From Diphasiastrum complanatum (lineage: Eukaryota > Streptophyta > Lycopodiopsida > Lycopodiales > Lycopodiaceae), in contig CM055112.1 of the NCBI GenBank assembly GCA_029204225.1, positions 1,247,314-1,311,313 on the forward strand: a stretch of 64,000 nucleotides of DNA, given 5' to 3'. Positions 1-9,809 of the stretch are shown here, piece after piece. The notes beneath the pieces were generated by a model. That model did no database searches and was not told where the DNA came from. It was given only the letters and a program-made list of their open reading frames with translations. The position numbers and the translations under genes are program-made. Position 1 is the stretch's first letter. Each line of letters begins with the position of its first letter.

Positions 1-647
1 ATGTCTGTCTCCTTATTTGTGACGCTTATGGCAATTGTTACTGTATACACAAGTCTGTAAGAGATCATGGGTGGCTACTGTTGTGGTCAAATTTGATCAC
101 ACAGTGCATAGAATGAGCATGAATAGGCTGAGACGTCGGGCTTCGCCAAAAATAATGTTCGTGAAAATGCAAAAATCATGACACCCATTGGCCTTTGGCC
201 TTGTCCTTACCTAAAGGCAGCCTGTGTCCTTTTACAGACAAGTGTCACATTTTTAGAGGCAAGTGTCGCCTATCATAAATTGCGTGTAAAAATGTAGTGT
301 CACATTTTTTGCATTTTTTGCCTATCATGAATTGCGTGTAAAAATCCAGTGTCACATTTTAGTCAAGTGTCGCCTGTCATAAAATGCATGTAAAAAGGCA
401 ATGTCGCATTTTTCGCATTTTGCGCCTATCATGAAATGCGTATAAAAATGCAGTGTCGCATTTTTTGCATTTTTTGCCTGTCATAAAATGCGTGTAAAAA
501 TGTAGACTATTGCAGCTGTCGTCTTTTTTGCCTGTCTTATTTTACGTGTAAATATGCAGATTGTGGGACAACACAAGTAAAATGTAGCAGCATGAATGGA
601 CATAGATTAACATAGGATTTAGGGGAGTATAGGAAATAAATCCAACA
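1..647 (-). mobile_element. 3' LTR of a minus-strand Copia element, cut by the window edge
   Basis: Read on the minus strand, the block begins TGTTGGATTTATTTCC at 647, directly after a purine tract (the C-run at 648-655 on the plus strand). That is the polypurine-tract/LTR junction expected downstream of the Copia RNase H remnant at 665-1590. The LTR runs off the window start. Its distal part (about 1-215) recurs at about 2983-3243. The opposite LTR is not identified, so the age is unknown. LTR starts of the same type (TGTTGGA.TT.AATC) are seen at 2924 (minus) and 62919 (plus). Confidence 0.6.
266..560. repeat. Minisatellite of about 54 bp inside the LTR
   Basis: About five to six imperfect tandem units of 53-55 bp. 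Each contains a core like CCTATCATAAAATGCGTG, then TAAAAATGCAGTGTCGCATT and a T-rich spacer. A degenerate version of the same motif lies at about 2690-2830. The array falls inside the LTR and probably expanded by slippage or unequal exchange. No coding potential. Confidence 0.7.
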
Positions 648-664
648 CCCCCCCTTAATCTGGA

Positions 665-1590
665 TCCATGAATGCCTTGATCGTCAGACTAAGCAATGCA
701 CAAAACTTGTTGTGTGCATTAATACTTAATGCCTTTGTAAATATATCTGCAGCCATGTCCTATATTCTACAGTATGTTAAGCTTACCTCCTTAGAGATCC
801 TTGCCCCTAATATAGTGATATCAAATCTCAATGTGCTTACTTTTAGAGTAAAATCTAGAATTGGCCAATAGAGCAATTGCACTATGATTATCATAGAATA
901 TGATAGTGGGGCTGTACTGATTGAAACTGATGTTTGACAGTAAATTTTTCAACCAAAATGCTTCTTTAATAGATTGAGAAGCAGCAATGTATTATGCTTC
1001 TGTAGATGAAAGAACGATAGAGGTTTGCTTACGACTGTTCCATGAGGTAGGACCGTCGTTGAAGAATAATGTATGATTGTCTACATCTCCTCCCCAGCTT
1101 GCATCAGAATATCCATTGAGCTGATGAAGATTGTCATTGTTGACTTCTCCATAGCAGATGCACTGGTCCATGGTAGCTCGAATATACCTCATGACTCTTA
1201 TGAGAGCCTTCCAATGGGTAATGTCAAGATTAGCCATACATTGGTTGAGTGAGCTTACTGCAAAAGAGATGTCAGGTCTTGTACAGACCATTGCGTACAT
1301 GAGAGGTCCAAGTATCGATCGATAAGGATACTCTCTCATCTGCTCCTCTTCCTGCTTGGTCTGAGGGCATTGGTCCCTTCACAGATGCAGGTCTGGATCC
1401 ATTGGTGAGTGAGCTAACTTATAGTTCATCAGATTATATATGCTAAGAACATTGTGAAGGTACCTTTGTTGAGTGATATAAATCAATCATCTCACTTTGT
1501 CTCGATAGATTTGGATGTCCAAATAGAAGTGAGCTTCACCTAGGTCAGTCATGTGAAGCTTAGAAAATTGCATCTGTTTAACGTCCTTGC
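665..1590 (-). pseudogene. Copia reverse transcriptase/RNase H remnant
   Basis: Minus-strand frames give the end of a Ty1/Copia RT, then RNase H. Visible are an RT thumb motif 'MTDLGEAHFYLDIQIYRD' near 1500-1560, 'RSILGPLMYAMVCTRPDISF' near 1260-1330, 'GYSDASWGGD' (RNase H first Asp) near 1090-1110, and 'SWNSRKQTSIVLSSTEA' near 1000-1045. An in-frame TAA follows where the family has Glu (TEAEY to TEA-stop-Y). The frame then continues through 'IIFYDNHSAIALL' toward the polypurine tract at 648-655. At least three stops (also in the thumb region) make it non-functional. The remnant stops near 1590, where an opposite-strand Copia piece begins. Confidence 0.85.
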
Positions 1591-2411
1591 AGCAGTCCAA
1601 GAAGAAGATAGACTTCAAGAACAAGAAGACAAAGGCAAATTAGCCAACAACTTTGCAACTACAACAGCAGCAGCACAACCAATCATTGTCCAAGACCAAG
1701 CTATTTTGCAGGTATTGCAAAAGAACCAACCATGATATCAAGGACTATCGCGTCCTCAAGGATAATGAAGCCAGAAAGAAGATGCAACAACAAACAACAA
1801 GGCAACTTTGACACAGTCAGAGACTCGCAAGAAGATGAGAGAGCGCTGATGGTACAAGATCAACCCAATAGAAATGCCCATCAATGGTATCTCGCTTCAG
1901 GTGCCTCTCAGCACATGACACCATGCAAGGACCTCTTCTCTGCACTCATAGCTACAAAATCAAATTACATTTTCTTCGGTGATCCAATTCACATCAAGTC
2001 GAAGGCCAAGGCTCTATTCGACTACAATTCTCTGATGGCATCACTAGACAACTTAATGGTGTACTTTATGTATCCAAATTAACAAAGAACTTATTGTCTA
2101 TTAGCAAGATCACTGATCAAGATTATAGAGCTTTGTTTATTGCTAGGCAATGCACTATTTTAGATGAGAATTCAATAGAAATCCTTACTGCTTATAGAGA
2201 AAAAAATTTGTATATATTGAGACACGATGTTGTACTTTGTGTGAGTTGTTCAGATGCCAATTTATGGCATCAGAGATTAGGACATCTAAACATGCGTTCA
2301 ATCTTGTATATGCATCATAACAAAATGGTCAAGGACATGGATATAAATGTTGTTACTACAACTAATCAATTTGTCCATGAAAGTTGCTTACTAGGCATGC
2401 AACCTTCTTGA
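1590..2411 (+). pseudogene. Copia gag end, protease and GAG-pre-integrase remnant
   Basis: Plus-strand frames carry a gag-like tail ('RLQEQEDKGKLANNF') and then 'HQWYLASGASQHMTPCKDLF', which matches the Copia aspartic protease WYLDSGAS-HMT site with the catalytic Asp changed to Ala. The GAG-pre-integrase domain follows: 'LWHQRLGHLNMRSILYMHHN' and 'ESCLLG'. Frame shifts lie between the pieces. The pre-integrase part is nearly the same as 46614-46780, so both come from one Copia family. The coding region stops at about 2411, before the integrase core. Confidence 0.8.
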
Positions 2412-2429
2412 TTATCAGCTGAAAATCTC

Positions 2430-2924
2430 ATACTAACTTAACTTTACAATTACAAGATTGATTATAGTTGTCAAAGTGATCAGGGGATTGGATCGTTGAT
2501 GGAGTATGAAGGTTTCCTGGTCTGATAGCAAAATGGAGTGTGAATTTCTGCAAACTGGAAATACGACACCCTTTCACCTTTTGACCTTTGCCTTTACTTG
2601 AGGGCAGCCTTCGAGATTTGTAAGACACCTTCAGTGACACCTTTGAGATTCTGTCTTTACCTGTAGGACAACTTCAGCTTTTGTAGGGCAAGTGTTGCAT
2701 TTTTCACCCTAATTGTCGCCTATCAAAAGCCCTGTGTAAAAACACAGTGTCGAGTTTTTGCATTCTTTTTCGGCTGGGGAAAAATAGACTGTAGCGACAA
2801 TTAGTGTAAAAATACAGACTATTTGAAAACAGTTCATTTTCTACAAGTTACATTTGAGAGAGTAAATATTTGGAGAACGAAGGAGGGTTGTTGGGATGAG
2901 TAGGAGTTAGATTTAATTCCAACA
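2430..2924 (-). repeat. LTR-like block related to the LTR at 1-647
   Basis: On the minus strand it begins TGTTGGAATTAAATCTAACT at 2924, very like the LTR start at 62919 and similar to that at 647. Inside are diverged copies of the 'CCTATCAAAAG...GTGTAAAAACACAGTGTCG' motif of the minisatellite at 266-560. No primer site or target duplication is visible, so I treat it as an LTR fragment with uncertain far end. Confidence 0.45.
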
Positions 2925-2982
2925 ATTTGAATCCGGACAAATGCACAAAGAAAGAAAAAATCAATGCGCGAAGGCATCTACA

Positions 2983-3243
2983 ATGTCTGTCTCCTTATCT
3001 GTGATGCTTATGGCAGTTGTTACTGAATATCGAGATGATATTCACTATATACATGAGTTTTACAGGTGTGCAGATGAAGACAGTACAAAATAGGCTGTGT
3101 TGTCTGTAAGAGATCATGGGTGGCTATTGTTGTGGTCAAATTTGGTCACACAGTGCATAGAATGAGCGTGAAGAGGCTGCGACGTCGAGCTTCACCAAAA
3201 ATAATGTTCGTGAAAATGTAAAAATCGTGAAATCCATTGGCCC
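2983..3243 (+). repeat. Direct repeat of the window start (about 1-215)
   Basis: It begins ATGTCTGTCTCCTTATCTGT and continues through AAGAGATCATGGGTGGCTA to CCATTGGCC. The same order is found at the first 215 bases with scattered substitutions and a deletion of about 50 bp. In the first copy this segment lies inside the LTR; here it lies outside the LTR-like boundary at 2924. The two copies were therefore rearranged after insertion or come from different insertions. Confidence 0.7.
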
Positions 3244-3249
3244 AGAGTT

Positions 3250-3595
3250 TTGCTCGAGCAGATCATTTCTAAAGAAGGTTTATCGAGGTTATCATAATAG
3301 TAACTGTGGCCTTTATAAATTGGATGTTGCAAAATTAGGTGAATATGATTTGGCTACCTCAACAACATCACAATCTGAGTTGTGACATGGGAGACTTGGC
3401 CACTTAAACTATCAGAGCTTAAGATTGATGGTAAAACTGAAGATGGTAATAGAATTACCAGCACTACAGGATGATCATCACCCCATATGTGAAGGATGTG
3501 TTATGGGAAAGCATCATAGAGAGACATTCAAGAAAGGTGGAGCTGCAAGAGCTAAGAAATCGCTGAAACTTATTCATGAGAGGACGAAGGCATAC
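3250..3595 (+). pseudogene. Copia GAG-pre-integrase fragment
   Basis: Plus-strand translation shows 'RLGHLNYQSLRLMVKLKMV' with the His of the pre-integrase zinc motif, then 'CEGCVMGKHHRETFKKGG' with the CxxC pair, then 'ARAKKSLKLIHE' leading to the integrase. The Trp codon before HGRLGH sits after a TGA (codons for LWH read as L-stop-H). The same family architecture occurs at 44390-44600 ('CKSCVYGKQHREKFNKGGVA'). No integrase catalytic residues remain, so it is a short decayed fragment. Confidence 0.75.
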
Positions 3596-3659
3596 AATTA
3601 TCTGGTATTAGAAACTGATAAGGGAATAGCTCCTCCTATAATCTCGCCTTCCTCTGTTT

Positions 3660-4345
3660 AGGGAAGGGCCTCTATGTCTTTTAAGACAGGAGAAATCTCT
3701 GCTATAATATTGCCTTCTTCTGTGCTAGAAAGGACTTTTATTCCTTTTTGATCGTATATAATAAGATCTACATCATGAGCAACCTGAAACGTTGTTAAGG
3801 CAAGAGCAGCTTGCTTTTGAGGGCCCTCGATCTCAGGTGCAACACTTACACCATTCTTTGCATATGTTCTGATCAACTTTTGCCGAAATCTATATACATT
3901 GTTAGGAGTATACGACTCAAGAGTGAATTGTCATCACAAAACATGAGAATCAACAAATTACAAACAATGAGTAGTAAAAAAATATGAATCATAATGAAAA
4001 TAACTACAAATGAACAAAATATTACCTTTTCAATATCTACATCCACTTGTAAATTATGCCACTCAAAAAATAGCTTCGTATTGTACTTGACAAACCATGC
4101 ACAACTAGAAGCATCCTTCAGTTGTACACACTGCATATTAAACGAAAATCAGTAATATTATGACAAAAAAATTATTTATGCTATGATGATAGATTTAAAC
4201 TAAAAAAAAATACATGCAAATCAAAGATAAATTGAATATACCTTGAGAGATCTAATGGTTATGTCTCCAATTGAGATTGCCGTTGTCAATATATCCCGAA
4301 CGACATCATGAAGTAGAGAATCAAATTCTCAATGTGTATTTGCAG
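3660..4345 (-). pseudogene. Ulp1/C48-like cysteine protease fragment (copy D)
   Basis: The fragment is recognised by homology to the module at 38518-39180 in transposon copy B. One exon (about 4130-4026) reads 'VQLKDASSCAWFVKYNTKLF', then 'FEWHNLQVDVDIEK', flanked by an AG acceptor and GT donor. It parallels 'SPQQNDSFSCGWYTLYNAKF' of copy B, so the Gln and nucleophilic Cys positions of the Ulp1 Q-x5-C signature are kept, with Gly after Cys changed to Ala. The exon before it (about 4345-4240) has 'SAANTH' and 'SIGDITIRSLK' against 'SASNTH' and 'DWQIVNLE'. The exon after it has 'FRQKLIRTYAKNG' against 'FRQEFILSILARA'. Stops and frame shifts occur, for example after SAANTH. Ulp1 enzymes cleave SUMO-like conjugates and are known cargo of some plant DNA transposons. 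Confidence 0.6.
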
Positions 4346-5080
4346 CTGAGTTTAATTTTACACATAAAATTTGATACTCCCTCCTTATTTATCTTTATAG
4401 AAATAATGTTCAAGTTCCAATACCGACTGCAATAACCAAAATACAAATATCAATAAATCCAGACTTATTAAAGCAATGTTGCATGCAATAATCCAGATTA
4501 AAGCAACAAAAACAAAAGAGCACTCCTTAGTTATTTTCATATGAAATTAAATAAAATTTTGCCACTGGACTGCATTCGATAAAATATACAGCCTTCTCAA
4601 AATCGGCTTCTTTTGCCTTTATCGTTCGGATAAAAACTGGACTAACAACAAAAACTATATTATGAAAATCAAAACTAATATTATCCTGCAAAAAGGAGCC
4701 TCTCGCTTCTACTATTACATTTGAAATTTCTAATGTTTTATCTTTTAGCTCAGCACAAAATCTGGGAACTGATCTAAAGCTTTTACGTGAATCTGGAGAA
4801 AAAATCAAAATAATTGCTGAGAATATCAATTTTATTAGCTAGGTAGGCCTCATACTGTTTATAATGGTCAGAATACCAAAAAAACTTGGTCAGGATCATA
4901 TGGAATTCTGACAAAAAAATTATGTACCGGAAAAGAAAGAGAAGTAGATACAATATTTACAAATTTCTCTGTTATTTTGTTGAGTTCCTCTTGGGTAATC
5001 AATACTTTTGGTGAAGAAACTTGCTGAGGAGCAGGACGAATAATAGGAGCAGGAAGGGGTGATGATTCTTGCAAACTCAA
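4346..5080 (-). other. Unassigned minus-strand frames between the protease and histone remnants
   Basis: Two short open stretches lie here: 4829-4527 (100 residues, containing 'KDKTLEISNVIVEARGSF') and 5080-4868 (70 residues, proline-rich start 'PLPAPIIRPAP', then 'ITQEELNKITEKFVNIV'). They lie on the same strand between the histone-like region (5137-5625) and the Ulp1-like exons, so they may be linker exons of one decayed gene. I recognise no domain and see no clear splice sites. Confidence 0.25.
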
Positions 5081-5136
5081 GACGATTTGGGTCTCTTGGC
5101 AAAGATAACTCTAGGAGAAAGGGAAGTAGCTGCCCT

Positions 5137-5625
5137 TCAAGATCCAGCTTTCTTAGGAACATGCGGCTTCCTTTTCCTCCTAGAGGTAGTTGGCAAGTTG
5201 GCTCTATCCAGAGGCAGGTCTCTAGAGGTGCTGGTGTTATCCACATGCATACCAGAAAAATGGTCCCAAAGTCTTATGAGAATGACGAAATCTTTTGGCA
5301 TGATAGTGACACGCTTACCATGCACTGTCAAAAAACAGGAATCCTCAAAAGACTGGGACAAAAAATTCTCTACAGCACCCTATAAGGCCTGCATGGCTGT
5401 TGCGACAAAACGAACATTTAGCCCAAGTGACAGAGTGACATTTCTGACATATTGGCTGAAAGGAGCTCTAGGGATAAACAGTTTAGTTGATCTCTAGAGT
5501 TTTCTAATCTCCCTCAGCCAGACCTACTTTCTGCCACGTCTACGGCCAATACTAGGGGGGACACGTGCATGGGAAGGCCGTACAGTGGTTGTGGCATAGG
5601 CAGTGGATTTGGTCCTGGCTATCAT
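5137..5625 (-). pseudogene. Histone H3-family pseudogene, divergent and intronless
   Basis: From ATG at 5625-5623 the minus strand reads 'MIARTKSTA', close to the H3 tail ARTKQTA (Lys4 context). A basic tail of about 33 codons ends 'GRRRGRK'. The core follows without gaps: 'LREIRKL-stop-RSTKLFI' against the H3 LREIRKYQKSTELLI, 'APFSQYVRNVT', 'LNVRFVATAMQAL-stop-GAVENFL' (H3 LQEAAEAYL), '[20 protein letters not shown]' (H3 [20 protein letters not shown]). Stops, all TAG, lie at 5526-5524, 5496-5494 and 5382-5380; two fall where H3 has Gln. A basic extension of about 40 residues ('TTSRRKRKPHVPKKAGS') replaces the usual H3 end. Loop 1 has canonical H3 length, without the extra residues typical of plant CENH3, although 'FIPRAPF' is CENH3-like. 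It could be a retrocopy or a diverged variant. Non-functional as it stands. Confidence 0.8.
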
Positions 5626-5639
5626 TCTCAAAAAATAAA

Positions 5640-6275
5640 AAATTATAGAAAAAATAGTTTGAAAAAAAGAACAGGGAATGAAAACAAAAAAATTTGCGAT
5701 CAGAGGCCGCTTGAGATCGATACCAGAACTGAATATCGGTTTCGAGCGCAAGATATACACAGAATATTTTCAGAAAGGAGATGCGTGCTCGAAAGCGATA
5801 TTGGAATAACAACGGTATCGGTCTAGAGCACATTGTGAGAAGGCGGACGATTAAGCGGTGAGAGGGCACACTTGAGAGCAATATTGGGAGCGAAAACTGA
5901 AAATTTTGCGAGAAAAACTGAAAATTACGAGGACAAAACTAAGCTCCCTGATAAGGGCAATCTAAATCTATTGAACTTGAGATTGGTCAAACTAAAACCC
6001 TCAATGAGTTGTGTGGAGTAATGAGTGCCATGTACTACTAGACCAAAGTTACATTTCAAGCATAGACTTTGAGCCAGTTGAATGTCCAAAACTTAGGATT
6101 TCTCAAATTCAATCAATCAATGAGTCATTTTGAAGATAAATACCAATGCCAAGCTATCATAAGTGATGGCTTGCTGAAATTTCTTGGTACAACACATCCT
6201 CTGGTATAGGATCATGATCAATAGCAAAAAATGAATATGTGCAATGGCAAGGGTGGATCAGATGTTCATGGTTCA
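5640..6275. other. Non-coding spacer
   Basis: A+T-rich sequence upstream of the histone-like ATG, including a T-rich tract on the minus strand just before it (about 5626-5720). No domain, TATA-type promoter or element end that I can support. Confidence 0.4.
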
Positions 6276-6940
6276 CTACTGTGGTCTACCTCGGTACTCA
6301 AAATAACCATTCATGTTGCCCAGTTGTGCAAAACTTTGGCTACTCTTAACAAGGGCCATCATTTGTTTGCATATCTTGAGTGATCTATCATTTGTTTCAT
6401 CCTGAAGGCCATCATTTGTTTTCATATCCTGAGAGCCATCATCAGGTGCCAAATTTCTTGATCGCACTTGATGGGCATTAAGTATGGACAGATAGTTACA
6501 TGCTCCCATGGACAGATAGTTACATACTCTCATGGACATATAGTTACAGCCATCATATCCCATGTGACCCGATTGTTTTGGGTATAGAAGAGAGGGTAAA
6601 TGATGGGAAATGCTCAAGACAACAATCATACACTTATAACTGAGCCTTGAGTGACGGATTGATTCACCAGCTTGTAAAATCACAAAGCTATGCAGTGGAC
6701 AAAAACTAATCTTCATTTTCTTGTTTTGTGTACGTGTATGTGTATGCACATGCGCGTGCATGTGTGTGTTTGTGTGGTGGTGGTTGGGGGGGGGGGGGGG
6801 GGGGGTAGCCAGGGGAATAGATATAAATTTTATTAGTGACTTTTGTGACATGACTTTGTCATGTGTTTGTTTATTTCTCCAATGTGAAATAGTCTATTGT
6901 TGATGTGACTCTCTCTCTCTCTCTCGCTCTCTCTCTCATT
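6276..6940. repeat. Low-complexity block: short tandem repeats, TG-rich stretch, G-tract, CT microsatellite
   Basis: About 6350-6440 holds repeats of GGCCATCATTTGTTT...CATATCCTGAG. About 6490-6550 holds three units of about 25-27 bp (GGACAGATAGTTACATACTC-type). About 6722-6780 is TG/GT-rich, 6785-6806 is mostly a poly-G run, and 6907-6937 is a CT repeat. A long minus-strand open frame across the block is a by-product of this composition. Confidence 0.75.
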
Positions 6941-7500
6941 CATATGGTCCTTGGAGTTGGGACGGAGTACGCACAAATCTTGTTTGTGAATTGTATGAGA
7001 TAACTTTTTAATGTGTGTGCTCGTTGCTTGGGTGTGTTTGTTTCTTGGGTGTGTATACCAGTAACCCCTCTATTCATTCCGTGTCAAAACAATCCCCCAT
7101 CAAACCCACAAAATCAAGCTAGAATAGATGCGGCTTATTCTAGATTCATTTGAATGCTTTGCCATTTTTTCATTGGAATAACTTACAATTGTGGTTCTCT
7201 TACAAGTTTTAAGGTCTGTGTGACATGACTTTGAACAGTGGCTACCCTATAAGAGGTGTCTGAATATTAGATGGACCAACCTACCTCAAGACCAGAAGTG
7301 CCTCGAAAGCATGTGGAGGAGAGTGAGTAAATATACCTATTTGCATTGCTCTTTCATAAGAGGCTGCTTGTAAATGAGGAACTTTCCTTAAATGTGGGCA
7401 CCTATGAATGTGGGATGACTCCAAAACAACGCTACTTTGAGCAAGAGTTCTTCCCAAAACCAGAAGTGCCTAAAGAAGGGGGGCGTACATTTATTTGTTG
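6941..7500. other. Non-coding, no recognisable feature
   Basis: No open frame with family resemblance on either strand. Two stretches (about 7290 and 7460) share a phrase like CCAGAAGTGCCT, which suggests a small internal duplication. Confidence 0.35.
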
Positions 7501-8070
7501 GACTTACATTCTTTAGAACTTTTGGTGTCTTGCATTTATACATTTTTTAGATTTTAGTCTATTCGGAACCCTTGCATTTTAAGGGTTGTCTATGTCTTGA
7601 ATTTTTACAGTTTCAGTGCTTTTAGTCTTTAGGACCCTTGCCATATTTTAGGGCTTTCAAATGTCTTGAATTTTTACATTTTTTATGCTTTCCATCTATT
7701 TGATGTATGAATTTTGACTTTTTTAGGCTTTTAATTATATTATAATCCATAGCATTTTTTAGGACTTTCAATGTCTTCAATTAACCTCATTTTTTGGGCT
7801 TTTAATCTTTTAATCCCTAGAATTTTCTAGGGCTTTCAATGTCTTAAATTAATCTCATTTTTTGGGCTTTTAATTTGATGAACTTGCATTTTCTTAGGAC
7901 TTAATGTTTTCAATTTTGACATTTTGTGGACTTTTAATTTGCTTAAATTCTACATTCAGGGGTTTTATTTAAGGGTTAAATGTATTTAGTTTTCCTTTTT
8001 ACATTTTATTACTGCTTCTAATTTGTTGTGTTTTTACATTTTACTGATGTTTAAATGTACTTTTGGATTA
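7500..8070. repeat. Degenerate T-rich repeat array
   Basis: Repeated variants of 'AGGGCTTTCAATGTCTT(G/A)AATT', then 'TTTACATTTTTTGGGCTTTTAAT', run from about 7540 to 8060 with irregular spacing of roughly 60-80 bp. The array is too degenerate to define an exact unit. No coding potential. Confidence 0.55.
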
Positions 8071-8900
8071 GAAGAAAGTATTTATAAATTTTCATACATA
8101 AAGAAAAATGTGAATTGAAAATGCATCTTTTTCATAATTTGGAATTACCTATATGACAATGGAAATCTTCTTAGGTGTTCACAAATTGTGTGAATAACTA
8201 CATCACAATCTAAATTTACCTACATATTCATAATTTTTGCAAATTAGGAAAAATGTGAATTACATATACATTTCTTTATCATTTAGATTTACCTAGATAA
8301 CATTACAAATTTTCCTACATAGGTTGAACCAATTTCCTACTTTAAAAGCCTTGGAGATCCATTGCAAGCAGGGAAATGTTTTCCCTACTTGGACACTCCA
8401 AAACCCCCTTATTGAAATGGGAAAATTGTTGTTGAACTAGGAAATTTTGGGATTTCCCCACATGGAGAATGGTTTCATTTTTCTTGTGACACTGAGATTT
8501 CGAAGCAGTCTGATAATCAATCTGTAGCAGCATGCATGAAATCGCAGTAGGTTCAACATACTGATAGATGAATTAACTACCTATATACATGACTGAACTA
8601 ATGAGCATAGATTTGCCACCAGCATCATGCATAGGCAACAACAAGATGTACAAGATTGTGTACAAGTCTGATCAGGCAGCAGTAGTGTTCAAAAACTTAG
8701 AGCAGTACAATTATTGACATGTTACAAGTTGCAAGGGCACAACTATGGAGAAGATACTACATTGTTTGCAATTATTACTACAAGGGCATACTATATGGAA
8801 CAGAACAAGAATCATGATGGTTGAGCTTGAGGGAAGCATAGTAGTGAAATGCTAGCACACTTAAGGAAATCAGGTGCTAAACCACTCCAATCTAATGGGG
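8071..8900. other. Non-coding, A+T-rich
   Basis: There is a small inverted motif pair around 8190-8330 (words like AATTTACCTA) but no recognisable gene or element end. A 63-codon minus frame at 8342-8533 has no family resemblance. Confidence 0.35.
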
Positions 8901-8916
8901 ATACCTACCAAAAAGA

Positions 8917-9560
8917 CTAATCTGACAACCATGATTCATCACTAGCACTAGCGAGCTTCGTTAGGTCAGCATGAGAAAGATCAACTGACCATGCACGTTT
9001 CTCGCACTCTCTGTACTTCATAAGGATTTGCTTAATTAGTATGAACATTCCAAAGCTACACATATCAGAAGAAAAGGAATTCCAATTCATGCAAACACAG
9101 AAAAATTGTAGTTGCATGTTGTTTTGGAAAACGTGGCTGGCAAATACCTGTGCCTTAGTGCATTGTAAAGTCATAGAAACTCGTTGACGATAATAAGGCG
9201 TGATGATAGATAAAGGTGAGGCACCACGTCCTTGGAGTTTCGCTGCAAAACCTGCACAAGATGATAGAAAATCATCGAATTTCTTATGCAGGCACCCATA
9301 TGTTTCCAAAGCAGAAATAAAGTCTTCTCCAGGAGTGCGATGTGAATAATCTCGAAATTTGGGTATAGGACAATTGTAAAAATTGAATGATGCACCATCG
9401 GATCATCCTATCTATGTCATACAAGTGTAATTTAAAACGTGCATTGATCTCCATCGGAGAAAGCACACAATTTGGATTCGTGCCTCCACCATCAAACTCA
9501 TGTATAGGCGCATTTATCTGCCAAAACAAATTAGGTTCAAGATTGATAAGATTTGTCATT
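8917..9560 (-). pseudogene. Unrecognised gene remnant containing a 'HEFDGGGT' segment
   Basis: Minus-strand frames give a plausible protein split by frame shifts: 'NLFWQINAPIHEFDGGGT' and 'NCVLSPMEINARFKLHLYDI' (9559 down to about 9390), then in other frames 'YGCLHKKFDDFLSSCAGFAA' and 'YYRQRVSMTLQCTKAQVF' (9300-9120), and a last piece 'WSVDLSHADLTKLASASDES'. It looks like a multi-exon host-type gene, but I do not recognise the family. About 25 bases around HEFDGGGT recur at about 12270 and 51340, each followed by unrelated sequence. That suggests that this exon or its relative was captured into dispersed repeats. Non-functional or spliced; undecidable by eye. Confidence 0.35.
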
Positions 9561-9809
9561 GCTTTCTCCTTGGAACTTTGACGAGACAGAGAGAGCGATG
9601 CGAGAGCGAGAAACCGCCCTGCTATATTGAACTTGATGGAGAATCAACAGAAGTATGTTAGCACGGTTCCCTTCTGTGTTTGTACTGAAATGAACAAAAC
9701 TGTATGATTTTGTATCGACGGCTGATTTTCTGATGGCAGATGGCTAGCCTTTAGCTATAGGGTTTAGGGAACACAAGACTCAAATGATCTTGTTTATCTT
9801 AAAAGGTAT
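9561..9809. other. Spacer between the gene remnant and the inverted-repeat arm
   Basis: No feature that I can support. Minus-strand translation is broken by several stops. Confidence 0.3.

Noticed and set aside
266-560. CRISPR-like spaced repeats
   Set aside because: The repeats are contiguous, degenerate and inside an LTR of a plant genome; there are no unique spacers.
5069-5497. 142- and 108-codon plus-strand frames over the histone-like region
   Set aside because: They are antisense to a minus-strand sequence with unmistakable H3 motifs and show no domain of their own.
5137-5625. Naming the histone remnant CENH3
   Set aside because: Loop 1 aligns to canonical H3 without the extra residues typical of plant CENH3; only scattered residues are CENH3-like, so a divergent H3-family call is safer.
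6276-6851. 191-codon minus frame with proline and histidine runs
   Set aside because: It is produced by the TG-rich stretch, G-tract and short tandem repeats; no domain or splice structure.
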